The notes under the pieces: model-generated
Seen by the model: only the letters and a program-made list of their open reading frames with translations
Database searches by the model: none
Told to the model about the DNA's origin: nothing
NCBI GenBank assembly: GCA_913060705.1
Contig: CAJXTX010000001.1
Span: 124,001 to 188,000, forward strand
Length of the DNA stretch: 64,000 nt
Origin: an uncultured Bacteroidota bacterium
GTDB lineage: Bacteria > Bacteroidota > Bacteroidia > Flavobacteriales > Flavobacteriaceae
Direction: 5' to 3'
Translations under genes and position numbers: made by a program
Shown: positions 22,304 to 32,320 of the stretch, in pieces
Layout: each line of letters opens with the position of its first letter
How positions within the stretch are numbered: the first letter of the stretch is position 1

Positions 22304-23908
22304 TTAATGTAAATTGAGTTTAATTGAAAATTCAGTTCCAATGCCCTTTTCGCTTTCAACATTCACCTCACCAGAATGTGCTTCTACAATTTGTTTGACG
22401 TATGCAAGACCAAGTCCATGCCCCTTTACATTGTGCAGGTTCCCCGTATTTTCACGGTAGAACTTCTCAAAAACATGTTTTAGAGAAGACCGGCTCATTC
22501 CTTTACCATTGTCTTTAATTGTGGTAACCACTGTTCTGTTTACATTAAACGTTTTAACTTCTATTTCAAGAGGTCTATCTGTATCAGCATATTTTAGAGC
22601 ATTATCTAAAATATTGACAAAAACATTGATGAGATGCATAGCATTTCCCCAAATGATTTCATCTTCTGCCTCTTTCTTAACAATTATTGTGCCATTTTTT
22701 TCAGCAACAAATAATTTTACTCTATCTATCGCCTCATCAAGAACTCCGTTAAGATTAATCTCTTCTTTTTCTATAGTTAGCTGGTCTTTTTCGAGCTGAG
22801 AAATTTGCAAAACATTTTCAACCTGAGCGTTCATCCTCTTGTTTTCATCTTTAATCATCTTAATATACCGATCAAAGTTTTCTGGCCTACTTGAAGGGAC
22901 TAACGAAGAAGAAGCTTTAAGCGCCTCTACTGCTAGGTTTATCGTTGCAATAGGTGTCTTAAACTCATGGGTCATATTATTGATGAAGTCTGATTTTATC
23001 TCTGCAATTTTCTTTTGGGTAAAAAGCTGATGCAAGGCCACACTAAAAGCAACTAAAATGATAAGCGTAAATACAATAGAAATCGCTACTAAACCGATAA
23101 CATCTCGCCAAATGAGGGCTTCACGGTTTGGAATGCTTATGTTTAACGTATACTCACTAACGCCCTCACTATCCTTAAAAAAAGTGACTGAAAATTCAGG
23201 ATCTACCGCAAAATCAAAAGCATCAGATTTAATTGCGGTTGGATAGCCTAAACGTTCTATTCCAAACTCAAAATCGCTTTTAATCCCGCGCTTCGCCATT
23301 TCTTGTTCTAAAACGAATCGAATCTCAGAGGCCGAGACACGCTGATGTATTGGTGTAAGTTTTGCCGCCTCTAAAAAAACATCCTCGTATTGTGCTTTTT
23401 CAATGCTACTGAGGCCTCCTATTTTATCTATAACATCAATAGGTTCTAAAGAAACCGAAGAACCGTCTAGTGAGGATTCAGTGCGAAATGTCTTTCTACT
23501 TCGTCTTGAGGTATAATTATAAATTCGCGTAGTATCGCTCGAATTGAGTGCCCTGAAACCTGGCAAAGAACTGGTAGCGACATCGTACCCTTGTTCTAAA
23601 ATCCCATGGGAATAGTAGATGATTTCATCATTAGACAGTCCTCTATCTACAAAAAAGAAATTTCGAATTTGAGTAGACTTAGGGGCCCCTACACTATCAA
23701 TCAATACCGCTAATTTTGAATAGTAGTCATTGCGCTCGCGCTGTTCTACGAGATCAGCAGCGTGCTCCATAACGTCCACCATTGCCGTAGTAAATTCTTC
23801 AGATCTACTTTGTAAAGACAACTTGATCCAATAGCCCTGAACCAATATTGAACCCAATAAAGCTATAGACATAAGTGCTATAGTCGCATAAAGACCTCTT
23901 TTATTCAT
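22304..23908 (-). CDS. Sensor histidine kinase (RprX-like)
   Basis: Two TM segments, FINNMTHEFKTPIATINLAVEAL H-box, DNALKYADTDRPLEIEV, GKGMSRSSLKHVFEKFYRE, GHGLGLAYVKQIVEAHSG. Confidence 0.94.
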   Translation of the reverse strand: MNKRGLYATIALMSIALLGSILVQGYWIKLSLQSRSEEFTTAMVDVMEHAADLVEQRERNDYYSKLAVLIDSVGAPKSTQIRNFFFVDRGLSNDEIIYYSHGILEQGYDVATSSLPGFRALNSSDTTRIYNYTSRRSRKTFRTESSLDGSSVSLEPIDVIDKIGGLSSIEKAQYEDVFLEAAKLTPIHQRVSASEIRFVLEQEMAKRGIKSDFEFGIERLGYPTAIKSDAFDFAVDPEFSVTFFKDSEGVSEYTLNISIPNREALIWRDVIGLVAISIVFTLIILVAFSVALHQLFTQKKIAEIKSDFINNMTHEFKTPIATINLAVEALKASSSLVPSSRPENFDRYIKMIKDENKRMNAQVENVLQISQLEKDQLTIEKEEINLNGVLDEAIDRVKLFVAEKNGTIIVKKEAEDEIIWGNAMHLINVFVNILDNALKYADTDRPLEIEVKTFNVNRTVVTTIKDNGKGMSRSSLKHVFEKFYRENTGNLHNVKGHGLGLAYVKQIVEAHSGEVNVESEKGIGTEFSIKLNLH

Positions 23909-23962
23909 CTATTAACAGGTTTATCTCCCTTAAAGTTAGGGCTAATGTTAGAAATCTGAAGC

Positions 23963-24556
23963 CTAGATGAGGTCCTCCAGTAAAGCCGCGACTTGGTCTT
24001 CAAGAGCAATTGTTCCAGAGTTATCGATGAGATAGGTAGCTCGTTCTGCGAGTTCTTCATAAATAGGCTGGCTTTGAATTCTCTTGAGTACGGCTTCTCT
24101 GCTCAACCCATCCCTTTTCATTACACGCTCTAATCGAATAGACTCAGGTGCAACTACAAGAACAACAGCATCAAATTGGGTATAATAGGCTGTAAGTAAC
24201 ACCAAAGCTGATTCATGAAATACTATTGAAGAAACTTGTTCCTTTGACCACTTTTCAAAATCTTCTCTCACTACCGGATGTACCAAAGATTCTAGTTGCG
24301 TCTTCAACGAAGGATTTTCAAAAATAGCGGCACTAATAAAACCCCTGTTAAGATCCTGAGCCTCCCCTTCTCCATCAAATGAATAAGCCTCTGAGCCTAA
24401 CAAGGCGATCAGTTCAGTCCTTAATCCTTCATGGTGAACCATGAGATATTTGGCTCTGTCGTCTGAAGGATAAACAGAATAACCTTTTTCTTGAAGCAGA
24501 TTACATACCCGTGACTTCCCCGAACCAATACCCCCAGTAATTGCAACTTTCTTCAT
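23963..24556 (-). CDS. coaE: Dephospho-CoA kinase
   Basis: KKVAITGGIGSGKSRVCNLLQEKGYSVYPSDDRAK. Confidence 0.95.
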   Translation of the reverse strand: MKKVAITGGIGSGKSRVCNLLQEKGYSVYPSDDRAKYLMVHHEGLRTELIALLGSEAYSFDGEGEAQDLNRGFISAAIFENPSLKTQLESLVHPVVREDFEKWSKEQVSSIVFHESALVLLTAYYTQFDAVVLVVAPESIRLERVMKRDGLSREAVLKRIQSQPIYEELAERATYLIDNSGTIALEDQVAALLEDLI

Positions 24557-25482
24557 TATCTCTCAATTAAAAAGTCTACGGTTGAAGTCAGGAGTTCAGT
24601 ATATAAAACTCCTTTTGGTGCTTTGGTTAATTTCAGCGGTAATTGCTTATCCTCTTTCATAAAGGTAGAATCGATCACAACACTGACCTCAAAATCTCTG
24701 TAAGACCAGTTATTTAACAATGTGGTCGGCGCTTTACACAATACCGAAATTGTATTGGGAAATAGTTGCACTCTGCTACCATCTTCTAGAGTTGGCAAGA
24801 GGACGGGAACCTTAAAGATGCGCTCTGAAAACCGTGCCACCTCTTGTGTAAAAAGGATCTCAGAATCTGAAATTCTCAATTCTTCTAAACCTTTTAGATC
24901 CAAGGGCAGCTTGATGTTGATTGAAGCCTTAATGTTTTCTAGGCGCAGAGGTTCTGTTAAGATCTTATCTACACCTTCTAAGCTTTTTTCTGTACCTCTA
25001 ACTTCTACGAAAGGAGGATCTATTCTTACCGAGTCAATGGCTACATAGTTTGGAACAAATGAAGTAAACACCCTTGGAATGACTTTAATTCGCTTCGTTT
25101 TCAAAAGAGACGCTTGAACCACAATGTCTGTTGCTGAAACATAATCAATCGAAATGGTTTCAGGGGTTTGAGAAAATATAGCGTCTTCGATAGCCTCGGC
25201 AGGCATTAGGTAAGTTCCATTAACATACTCTAATGGCGTAAGAGGAATTTCTAATTCCTTGTTTGACGAAAAGTCAAAAAGCACTCTGAACCCAGTACCA
25301 CTTATACGAAGGGGAATATCAAAAGCCTCATTTGACTCTAATAAGAGTGAATCTGGAACCTCAGAAAATCGAATCTTTACCGATGAGCTTAGTGTTACGG
25401 GTTTACTTAATTGGTTAAAAAACCAGATAAGTGCTGCGATAAAAAAGAAATACACGAATTGCTTAAATCCTATTTTACGCAT
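24556..25482 (-). CDS. YbbR-like domain protein
   Basis: N-terminal TM then beta repeats; adjacent to coaE as commonly seen in Bacteroidota. Confidence 0.75.
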   Translation of the reverse strand: MRKIGFKQFVYFFFIAALIWFFNQLSKPVTLSSSVKIRFSEVPDSLLLESNEAFDIPLRISGTGFRVLFDFSSNKELEIPLTPLEYVNGTYLMPAEAIEDAIFSQTPETISIDYVSATDIVVQASLLKTKRIKVIPRVFTSFVPNYVAIDSVRIDPPFVEVRGTEKSLEGVDKILTEPLRLENIKASINIKLPLDLKGLEELRISDSEILFTQEVARFSERIFKVPVLLPTLEDGSRVQLFPNTISVLCKAPTTLLNNWSYRDFEVSVVIDSTFMKEDKQLPLKLTKAPKGVLYTELLTSTVDFLIER

Positions 25483-25484
25483 GG

Positions 25485-26537
25485 CTAAGACACTTTAGAT
25501 TCAACAGTAAAGAAATACTGTGGGAACAACTCTTGAACACTTTTATGTGATGAAGTCCTTAGTTTAATATACGTTAAAAAATACCCCACGCCATATGAAC
25601 CCATTTGGATGAAAAGAGCGGCTACTGTGAGGGCCGTTAAGTGTAAGGATCTGGATTTTAGCAAAACATCCATTTTCAGGGCCCCTACATACAGTATAAG
25701 AGGAGCGCTCATAATCAGCATAATCAGCTCATGGAGTTCACCTGAAAATGTCATGATTAAAGACAAAACAAGAATAACAATATAGAGGGTAAATAAAGAA
25801 GGTAAGACATATACACTTCTCTTGAACTCCGGATGCATTTGCTCTAATATTGGCCGTACAGCACCAAACTTAAAAACCTGCCTAGCAAAGGAAAAAAAAG
25901 AGATCCTTCTTTGATGATATACCTTAACAGATGGGATTAGCCTAGACTTAAAACCGCTCTTCCATGCGCGCATGCTGAGTTCAGGATCCTCACCTGGATG
26001 CATCACACCAAAACCGCCCGTAGATTCAAACACCTCTTTTGATAATCCCATATTGAAGCTCCTTGGCTCAAATCGATTCGAAGCCCCCCCTCTAACACCC
26101 CCTGTGGTAACTTTTGAAGTCATCACAAAGTTAATAGCACGCTGCAGTGGCGAGAAAGAAGGTAAGGCATCATCTGGTCCACCAAAAAAATCAACATACC
26201 TAGAAGTGAGCTCTCGATCAAGTGTAGCTAAATAGTCCTTGGGTAAGATACAATCTGAGTCAAAGAGCAAATAATAGGAACCCTTAGCACGTGACATTCC
26301 GTAATTTCTGCTGTCTCCAGGACCCGTGTTCTTTTTTTGATAATAGGATATTCTAGAGCGTAACGGGCTGCGCTCAACAACCTCTATCGCAGGTTTTTGA
26401 GAACCGTCTTCAACTACCACAATTTCAAATTCTCCTTTAAACTCTTGAAGAGCAATAGAGTGTAATAATTGATCTAATTCTTCTGGCCGATTGTATACCG
26501 GCACAATGATAGAATAGTATAAGGGTGACTGATTCAT
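25485..26537 (-). CDS. Glycosyltransferase family 2
   Basis: YSIIVPVYNRPEELDQLLHSIALQEFKGEFEIVVVEDGS; LLFDSDCILP; C-terminal TM segments. Confidence 0.93.
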   Translation of the reverse strand: MNQSPLYYSIIVPVYNRPEELDQLLHSIALQEFKGEFEIVVVEDGSQKPAIEVVERSPLRSRISYYQKKNTGPGDSRNYGMSRAKGSYYLLFDSDCILPKDYLATLDRELTSRYVDFFGGPDDALPSFSPLQRAINFVMTSKVTTGGVRGGASNRFEPRSFNMGLSKEVFESTGGFGVMHPGEDPELSMRAWKSGFKSRLIPSVKVYHQRRISFFSFARQVFKFGAVRPILEQMHPEFKRSVYVLPSLFTLYIVILVLSLIMTFSGELHELIMLIMSAPLILYVGALKMDVLLKSRSLHLTALTVAALFIQMGSYGVGYFLTYIKLRTSSHKSVQELFPQYFFTVESKVS

Positions 26538-26561
26538 GCTAACCCTTGAAGCGAACCACTG

Positions 26562-27377
26562 TTACTTTTCAGAAAAGAAGTCAACGATTTCTTGGCTCAC
26601 ACCGGTCGTTGAGAACCCCCCATCGTGAAACAGGTTTTGCATGGTGACTTTACGTGTAAGATCTGAAAATAAGGTCACCGCATAGTCTGCGCAATCATCA
26701 GCCGAAGCATTTCCAAGTGGAGACATTTTCTCGGCATAGTTTAAGAAGGCATCAAAACCTTTCACTCCTTTACCTGCCGTTGTCACCGTTGGAGATTGTG
26801 AGATCGTGTTCACACGCACTTTCTTTTCCTTTCCGAAGAAATAGCCAAAACTTCTAGCCACTGACTCTAAATAAGCCTTATTGTCGGCCATATCGTTATA
26901 GTCCGGAAAAGTTCTCTGAGCGGCCATATAGGTAAGCGCCAAAATACTCCCCCACTCATTCATCGCATCAGCCTTATATAACTGTTGAAGGAGTTTATGA
27001 AAAGACAAGGCAGAAACATCCCATCCCTTGGCAGTAAAATCGTAGTTCTCATCGGTGTAGTGACGTCCTTTTCTCACATTAACAGACATTCCTATAGAGT
27101 GCAAAACAAAATCAAGCTTACCACCTAGAATCTGTATCGATTCTGTAATCAATTTCTCTAAATCTTCCGTAGAGGTCGCATCAGCTCCAATTATCGTGGC
27201 ACCTGTTTTCTCTGCAAGTGCATTCAACTCCCCCATTCTCAATGCAATAGGAGCATTAGTTAATACAAATGCACCCCCCTCTTCGTGAACGCGTTCTGCG
27301 GTTTTCCAAGCGATAGAATTTTCATCTAAAGCTCCAAATATGATTCCGCGTTTACCCTTTAAAAGATTGTAATTCAT
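26562..27377 (-). CDS. fabI: Enoyl-ACP reductase (SDR, FabI type)
   Basis: LLKGKRGIIFGALDENSIAWKTAERVHEEGG; C-terminal ADYAVTLFSDLTRKVTMQNLFHDGGFSTTGV. Confidence 0.93.
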   Translation of the reverse strand: MNYNLLKGKRGIIFGALDENSIAWKTAERVHEEGGAFVLTNAPIALRMGELNALAEKTGATIIGADATSTEDLEKLITESIQILGGKLDFVLHSIGMSVNVRKGRHYTDENYDFTAKGWDVSALSFHKLLQQLYKADAMNEWGSILALTYMAAQRTFPDYNDMADNKAYLESVARSFGYFFGKEKKVRVNTISQSPTVTTAGKGVKGFDAFLNYAEKMSPLGNASADDCADYAVTLFSDLTRKVTMQNLFHDGGFSTTGVSQEIVDFFSEK

Positions 27378-27399
27378 GATTGTTTATTTAATGAATGCT

Positions 27400-27407
27400 C
27401 AAATATA
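27400..27407 (-). promoter_or_regulatory. -7 element TATATTTG upstream of fabI
   Basis: Exact TAnnTTTG on the minus strand, 23 nt before the start codon. Confidence 0.5.
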
Positions 27408-27423
27408 GCAAGATTCAACACCA

Positions 27424-29079
27424 CTAATGTCTTGTCAATAGCGTTCTTGCATGGCTTAACGCCGTTTCAGAAGGATTATTCCCTTCTATCATCGATGCGA
27501 TTTCTTCTTGACGGGCATTTTCAGTTAACTGCATCACACGTGTATTGACACGTCCGTCAGCTTCTTTCTTAAATACCTTGAGGTGAGTAGATCCTTTTGC
27601 GGCGACTTGTGGAAGGTGAGTAATTACCAGAAGCTGATTTCGCGCACCCATCGCTTCAAAAAGTTGGGCAACGCGCTCTGCTACTTGACCCGAAACCCCG
27701 GTATCTATTTCATCAAAGACTTGAGTCGGAATTGAGTTTTTCTCTCCCTTAATATATTGGATGGCCAGCGCCAACCGTGAAAGTTCCCCTCCGGAAACCA
27801 CCTTTTTAAGCTCGAGAAGATCAGATCCCTTATTGGCCTGGAATTTAAAATTAACCTCGTTAATTCCATTACTACCCAAATGCTCAGTCTCGTAAACTTC
27901 TATAGCGATACGCGACCCAGGCATTTCTAAAGAAGACAACACCTTTTCGATAGAAGCACTTAAGACTGTAGCTGCTTTTTTACGTCCATCACTGATTTGG
28001 CCTGCCAACGGTTCTATTTCTTCACGTGCTTTAAGCAGTGCGCTTTCAAGTGCCTTTATGCGATCAGCATAACTACCGTCCTCACCTAAGCTCGTAGCAA
28101 AAGCATCACGCTTTGCCTTTAACCCCTCTACAGTGCTTACCCCATGCTTTTGCTGAAGGCGATGCAATTCTGACAAGAGTTCAGAAACCTCTTCTAAAGC
28201 ACTGGGCTCTAAATCCATTGATTCTAGAGACTGATTAATCTCTTCATACAAATCCTGGGCCTCAATAGCCAAAGACTGCATGCGATTGTTAATCTCCGAA
28301 AATGATTCTGAAGCTTTTAATAGAGATGAACTCAACCGCTGTGCTTGACGCAACTGTTCATTTAACCCGTAGGGTTCAGATTCAAACAAACCGTTGAGCT
28401 CATCGATGATGGACTGAATCTTCTCTCCCTGACTTAGAATCTCATAACGACTTTCTAGATCTTCCTGATTGAGGTGCTCGAGATTTAAGGCGTCAAGTTC
28501 ACTTTTTAAATGCTGCTGATAGGCCCATTCGCGCTCCATTTCCTCAGATCGATCTGTCAATGCCTCAAACTCGTCACTTAATGCTTTATAGCTCCTGTAT
28601 TTTTTGCGGTATTCGTCTACTACATCCTGATGTTGGGCCTGCTCGTCTAAAAAATCAAGCTGCTCAGCATTCTTTAAAAAAGAATAGGATTCATTTTGAG
28701 AATGAAATGAGAACAGTTTATCCGTCAATTGGTTCAAAACGGTCTGTTTTACAGGAGTATCGTTGATAAAAATTCGAGACTTCTGGGTCTTACCCATTTC
28801 TCTTCGAATTATACAATATTTATCGTAATCAAGATCGTACGCTTCAAACCACTGCTTGTAATGCTTACTAATGGCTATTTCTAACTCAAGTACACACTTT
28901 GCATCTGGGTCATAAAAAGAAACTCCTTCTGCTCGTGCACCTAAAGCCAACTGAAGTGCCTGAAGTACTACAGATTTTCCTGATCCTGTTTCTCCTGTAA
29001 CTACATTAAAACCAGGGCCAAACTCAATGCGTAGTTCGTCGATGAGCGCAAAATTCTTTATGTAAAGCGAAACAAGCAT
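27424..29079 (-). CDS. recN: DNA repair protein RecN
   Basis: MLVSLYIKNFALIDELRIEFGPGFNVVTGETGSGKSVVLQALQLALGARA; VSGGELSRLALAIQYI; FDEIDTGVSGQVAERVAQL. Confidence 0.97.
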   Translation of the reverse strand: MLVSLYIKNFALIDELRIEFGPGFNVVTGETGSGKSVVLQALQLALGARAEGVSFYDPDAKCVLELEIAISKHYKQWFEAYDLDYDKYCIIRREMGKTQKSRIFINDTPVKQTVLNQLTDKLFSFHSQNESYSFLKNAEQLDFLDEQAQHQDVVDEYRKKYRSYKALSDEFEALTDRSEEMEREWAYQQHLKSELDALNLEHLNQEDLESRYEILSQGEKIQSIIDELNGLFESEPYGLNEQLRQAQRLSSSLLKASESFSEINNRMQSLAIEAQDLYEEINQSLESMDLEPSALEEVSELLSELHRLQQKHGVSTVEGLKAKRDAFATSLGEDGSYADRIKALESALLKAREEIEPLAGQISDGRKKAATVLSASIEKVLSSLEMPGSRIAIEVYETEHLGSNGINEVNFKFQANKGSDLLELKKVVSGGELSRLALAIQYIKGEKNSIPTQVFDEIDTGVSGQVAERVAQLFEAMGARNQLLVITHLPQVAAKGSTHLKVFKKEADGRVNTRVMQLTENARQEEIASMIEGNNPSETALSHARTLLTRH

Positions 29080-29097
29080 TTATTTCTTTTAGCACCG

Positions 29098-29128
29098 TAA
29101 ATATAAGTAGAGTAGAGTGCACTTTACT
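29098..29128 (-). promoter_or_regulatory. recN promoter region: -7-like TATATTTA (29098-29105) with adjacent palindrome AGTAAAGTGCACTCTACT (29111-29128)
   Basis: Direct reading; near-palindrome around GTGCAC immediately upstream of the putative -7. Confidence 0.4.
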
Positions 29129-29157
29129 TGCGCGATGAGGCAAACCTTGTATGGTAA

Positions 29158-29946
29158 TTAGAAGAGTTTTGGGTGTGCATCCTTAATTCGTTGCAATAAA
29201 AGTGAGTTTGCCACTAAAACATCCTGATCATCTATTACCAAAAGACTCTCCTTAATGCAGGATTGATCATAGGCGGTTCTTTTTGAATCCATTAAGATAC
29301 AGGCGCTATTTAACTGAAAGTAAAAAAGCCTGATCGAGGTATAAGCAGGATTGAGCAGTTCATAAATCAAGCGATACTTTGAAGTGCCGCCTCTTCTCAT
29401 TTCCCAACCTGCAAAGGAAGTTGATTGCATTCGTGTAAGCAGTTCATCCGCCTTTCGGAAATAGGCCGTACCCCCATTAATAGACTCTGAATCAGCATAA
29501 AACCCAAGGCCTACGTAAGCAAAGAATACAGCATTCGCAACTAAATTTGATTGGATAGTATTCAGATTAAAAAAAAGAGGTGTTCCAGGTATGTAGGTAA
29601 ACCCTAAAGAAGGTTCATACCAGCGGAAGAGCAACGTTCGGTATCCTGAGGAATTCAGTTTATAAATCCCCACACTCAAAGCAGCACGTATACCAGTGTT
29701 ACGATGTTCAAGAACTGAAAACGTATAACTGAGCTCCAACGAAGGCTTCTCTACTCTACCAAACGTTGTACCGTTTAAGGTTGAGGTGAGCATTTTAGAA
29801 AGGTCCCTTTCTATTTGCCGGTATTGGATCTGATAGGCGTTGTTTTGGGTTCGATTCTCAAGTTTAACCTGAATACGGGCTTGCTGGGCCGAAAGCGCTC
29901 CGTAGAACACTACGAAGAATCCAACAAGTATCTTTCTTAAAACCAT
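29158..29946 (-). CDS. DUF4835 family protein
   Basis: Signal peptide, RQIERDLSKMLTSTLNGTTFG, AYVGLGFYADS, position between coaBC and recN. Confidence 0.8.
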   Translation of the reverse strand: MVLRKILVGFFVVFYGALSAQQARIQVKLENRTQNNAYQIQYRQIERDLSKMLTSTLNGTTFGRVEKPSLELSYTFSVLEHRNTGIRAALSVGIYKLNSSGYRTLLFRWYEPSLGFTYIPGTPLFFNLNTIQSNLVANAVFFAYVGLGFYADSESINGGTAYFRKADELLTRMQSTSFAGWEMRRGGTSKYRLIYELLNPAYTSIRLFYFQLNSACILMDSKRTAYDQSCIKESLLVIDDQDVLVANSLLLQRIKDAHPKLF

Positions 29947-31139
29947 TGTTCGATAAAGTCAATCCAAAGCGCCTTTGCAAGCTGACGCTTAGACTGAAGC
30001 GGGAAATCAGTATGCGATCCGTCTTTTTTGTAAAGTGTCACCTTATTCGTGTCTGTGCCAAAACCGGCCCCAGAATCGCTCAGTGTATTGTAGACAATAG
30101 CATCGAGCCCCTTGGCTTTCATTTTTGATAGCGCTTTTGAAGGATCATTGCTGCTCTCTAAGGCAAAACCAACGACTACCTGACTTTTCTTCAGTGTGGC
30201 CAAGTTCGTAAGAATATCCTTTGTGCGAACGAGATTTAGGGATAGTACCTCTTCTCCTTTCTTAAGTTTATGCGGATGCGTCTTTTCAAAAGTATAATCG
30301 GCAACAGCAGCAGAGGCGATGAAAATATCTACAGTCGAAAAATGAGCCATCACCTCGTCGTGCATTTCAGCAGCCGTATTTATGCGGATACAGTTTATTC
30401 CTTCCGGCAACACTATCGGGCGAACAGGACCACTTATCAATGTTACCTCTGCGCCCAATTCGTAGGCGCTTAGAGCCAATTCATAGCCCATTGTACCGGT
30501 TGAATGATTCGACATAAAACGGACTGGATCTAGCGATTCACGAGTGGGCCCTGCATTGATCAATACCTTTTTCTGGTGCAGAGGAGCCTCGGTCTGAAGT
30601 CGATCAATAAGCTGCTCAACAATAGATTCTGGTTCGGCCATGCGTCCTTCTCCTTCTAAACCAGAAGCTAAGAATCCAGAGGTTGCAGGAATCACCTCAA
30701 CCCCTCTAGAACGCAATACCGAAAGGTTCTCATGAGTGGCAGGGTGAGCATACATATCTAGATCCATAGCAGGGGCTACAAATACCTTACAACTCGATGA
30801 CATATAAGTAGCAAGCAAGAGATTATCACAAGCACCTGAAACCATTTTCGCTAAGGTATTAGACGTTAGCGGTGCAATTAAGAAGAGGTCAGCCCATTTA
30901 GCCAACTCAACGTGATTGTTCCACTGAAGGGTGCCTTCTAGTTCATCAACAAAATCTAAATAGGCAGGGTGTTGGCTTAGGGTGCTTAGGGTTAAAGGGC
31001 TAACAAAGTCTTTTGCTGACGATGTCATAATCACCTTCACTTTCGCACCTTGGCGAACAAGAAGGCGGACTAAAAAAGTAGTTTTGTAAGCGGCTATTCC
31101 GCCAGTGACGCCGAGCAGAATATGTTTTCCCGCAAGCAT
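29937..31139 (-). CDS. coaBC: Bifunctional phosphopantothenoylcysteine decarboxylase / phosphopantothenate-cysteine ligase
   Basis: ILLGVTGGIAAYKTTFLVRLLVRQGAKVKVIMT; INAGPTRESLDPVRFMSNHSTGTMGYELA. Confidence 0.97.
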   Translation of the reverse strand: MLAGKHILLGVTGGIAAYKTTFLVRLLVRQGAKVKVIMTSSAKDFVSPLTLSTLSQHPAYLDFVDELEGTLQWNNHVELAKWADLFLIAPLTSNTLAKMVSGACDNLLLATYMSSSCKVFVAPAMDLDMYAHPATHENLSVLRSRGVEVIPATSGFLASGLEGEGRMAEPESIVEQLIDRLQTEAPLHQKKVLINAGPTRESLDPVRFMSNHSTGTMGYELALSAYELGAEVTLISGPVRPIVLPEGINCIRINTAAEMHDEVMAHFSTVDIFIASAAVADYTFEKTHPHKLKKGEEVLSLNLVRTKDILTNLATLKKSQVVVGFALESSNDPSKALSKMKAKGLDAIVYNTLSDSGAGFGTDTNKVTLYKKDGSHTDFPLQSKRQLAKALWIDFIEQWF

Positions 31140-31149
31140 AAGAAGTTTT

Positions 31150-31467
31150 TTACTCCTCTGAAAGGGTATTTCTGTAGTAGATACGGTCGTTAAGCCATTC
31201 TTCGATGGCCATCGCGTGTGGCTTTGGCATTTTTTCGTAGAACTTAGACACCTCGATCTGCTCTTTGTTCTCGAATACCTCCTCTAAACTATCCGTGTAG
31301 GTAGCAAACTCTTCAAGTTTGTCCACAAGCTCTTTTTTGATCTCAGCATTAATTTGAACCGAACGCTTTGCAACGATCGATAACGCCTCGTAAATGTTAG
31401 AGGTTTTTTGATCTAAAACGTTCTTATCGAAGGTTTTAGTAGTAAGTGCAGCTTTAGTTTCTTTCAC
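31150..31467 (-). CDS. rpoZ: DNA-directed RNA polymerase omega-like subunit (Rpb6 family)
   Basis: NIYEALSIVAKRSVQINAEIKKELVDKLEEF; position between coaBC and bamD. Confidence 0.85.
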   Translation of the reverse strand: MKETKAALTTKTFDKNVLDQKTSNIYEALSIVAKRSVQINAEIKKELVDKLEEFATYTDSLEEVFENKEQIEVSKFYEKMPKPHAMAIEEWLNDRIYYRNTLSEE

Positions 31468-31477
31468 GATAGCTAAA

Positions 31478-32302
31478 TTAATTCAGCGAATTTACAAATT
31501 CTAATCCGGATTGTATCTTAGAGTAGTAATATTCCACTTCCTCGTCAAATTTTGAACGCTCGTAATATCTTCTGAAGTCTTTGTAATAATCTAAAGCTTC
31601 TTCATAGCGCTCCATCATTCTGTTTGCCGTAGAATTCTCTGCTAAAACTGTTGCAGATTTAATACGAATAAACAGCGCTTCTTCTCTAAAGATTGATCCT
31701 GGATATTCAATGATGAAGTTGTTTAGCGATTTAATAGCTGAAAACAAGACCGGAAGGTTGAACTCTCCTAGGTTATCGTATTGCTTTGCGATCTCAAAGG
31801 CCTTTCGTTCTTTTTTAATTTTCAATTCTTGAACACGTTCGTTGGCTCTATTGAAATATTCTGAATTCGGATAGTTATTGATGAAATTTTGCAGTTTCTC
31901 CAAGGCCTTATCTGTATCCGTTTGATCCAAACTGAAACGAGGGCTCATATGATAGTAACTTTCCGCTTCTAAAAAGCTAGCCTCCTCTCTTTTGTCGCTA
32001 TTGGGATAGGCTTTAATAAAACGTTCAAACTGGTAGCTTGACAAGTAATACGCTTTGGTTTTGAATTGTGCATCTGCAAAAAAGAAACTCAAGCGCTCTC
32101 CTTGAGGTCGTCCTGCATACTTAGGTGCGATTAACTCATAAAGGCGTTTAGCCTTGACAAACTCTTCTTCTTGATAGTATCGATTCGCCAGCTCATACAT
32201 TTCTGTCAAATCGTTATTCTTAAGTACCTGTTGATATTCACTGCATGAGGTGAGAAGCATCAACCCTATTGCAGCCAGTAACAGTAAAGACCTCAATTTC
32301 AT
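31478..32302 (-). CDS. bamD: Outer membrane protein assembly factor BamD
   Basis: Lipobox LMLLTSC; TPR repeats (AKRLYELIAPKYAGRPQGERLSFFFADAQFKTKAYYLSSYQFERFIKAYPNS). Confidence 0.93.
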   Translation of the reverse strand: MKLRSLLLLAAIGLMLLTSCSEYQQVLKNNDLTEMYELANRYYQEEEFVKAKRLYELIAPKYAGRPQGERLSFFFADAQFKTKAYYLSSYQFERFIKAYPNSDKREEASFLEAESYYHMSPRFSLDQTDTDKALEKLQNFINNYPNSEYFNRANERVQELKIKKERKAFEIAKQYDNLGEFNLPVLFSAIKSLNNFIIEYPGSIFREEALFIRIKSATVLAENSTANRMMERYEEALDYYKDFRRYYERSKFDEEVEYYYSKIQSGLEFVNSLN

Positions 32303-32320
32303 GGGGTCAAAATTAAACTT

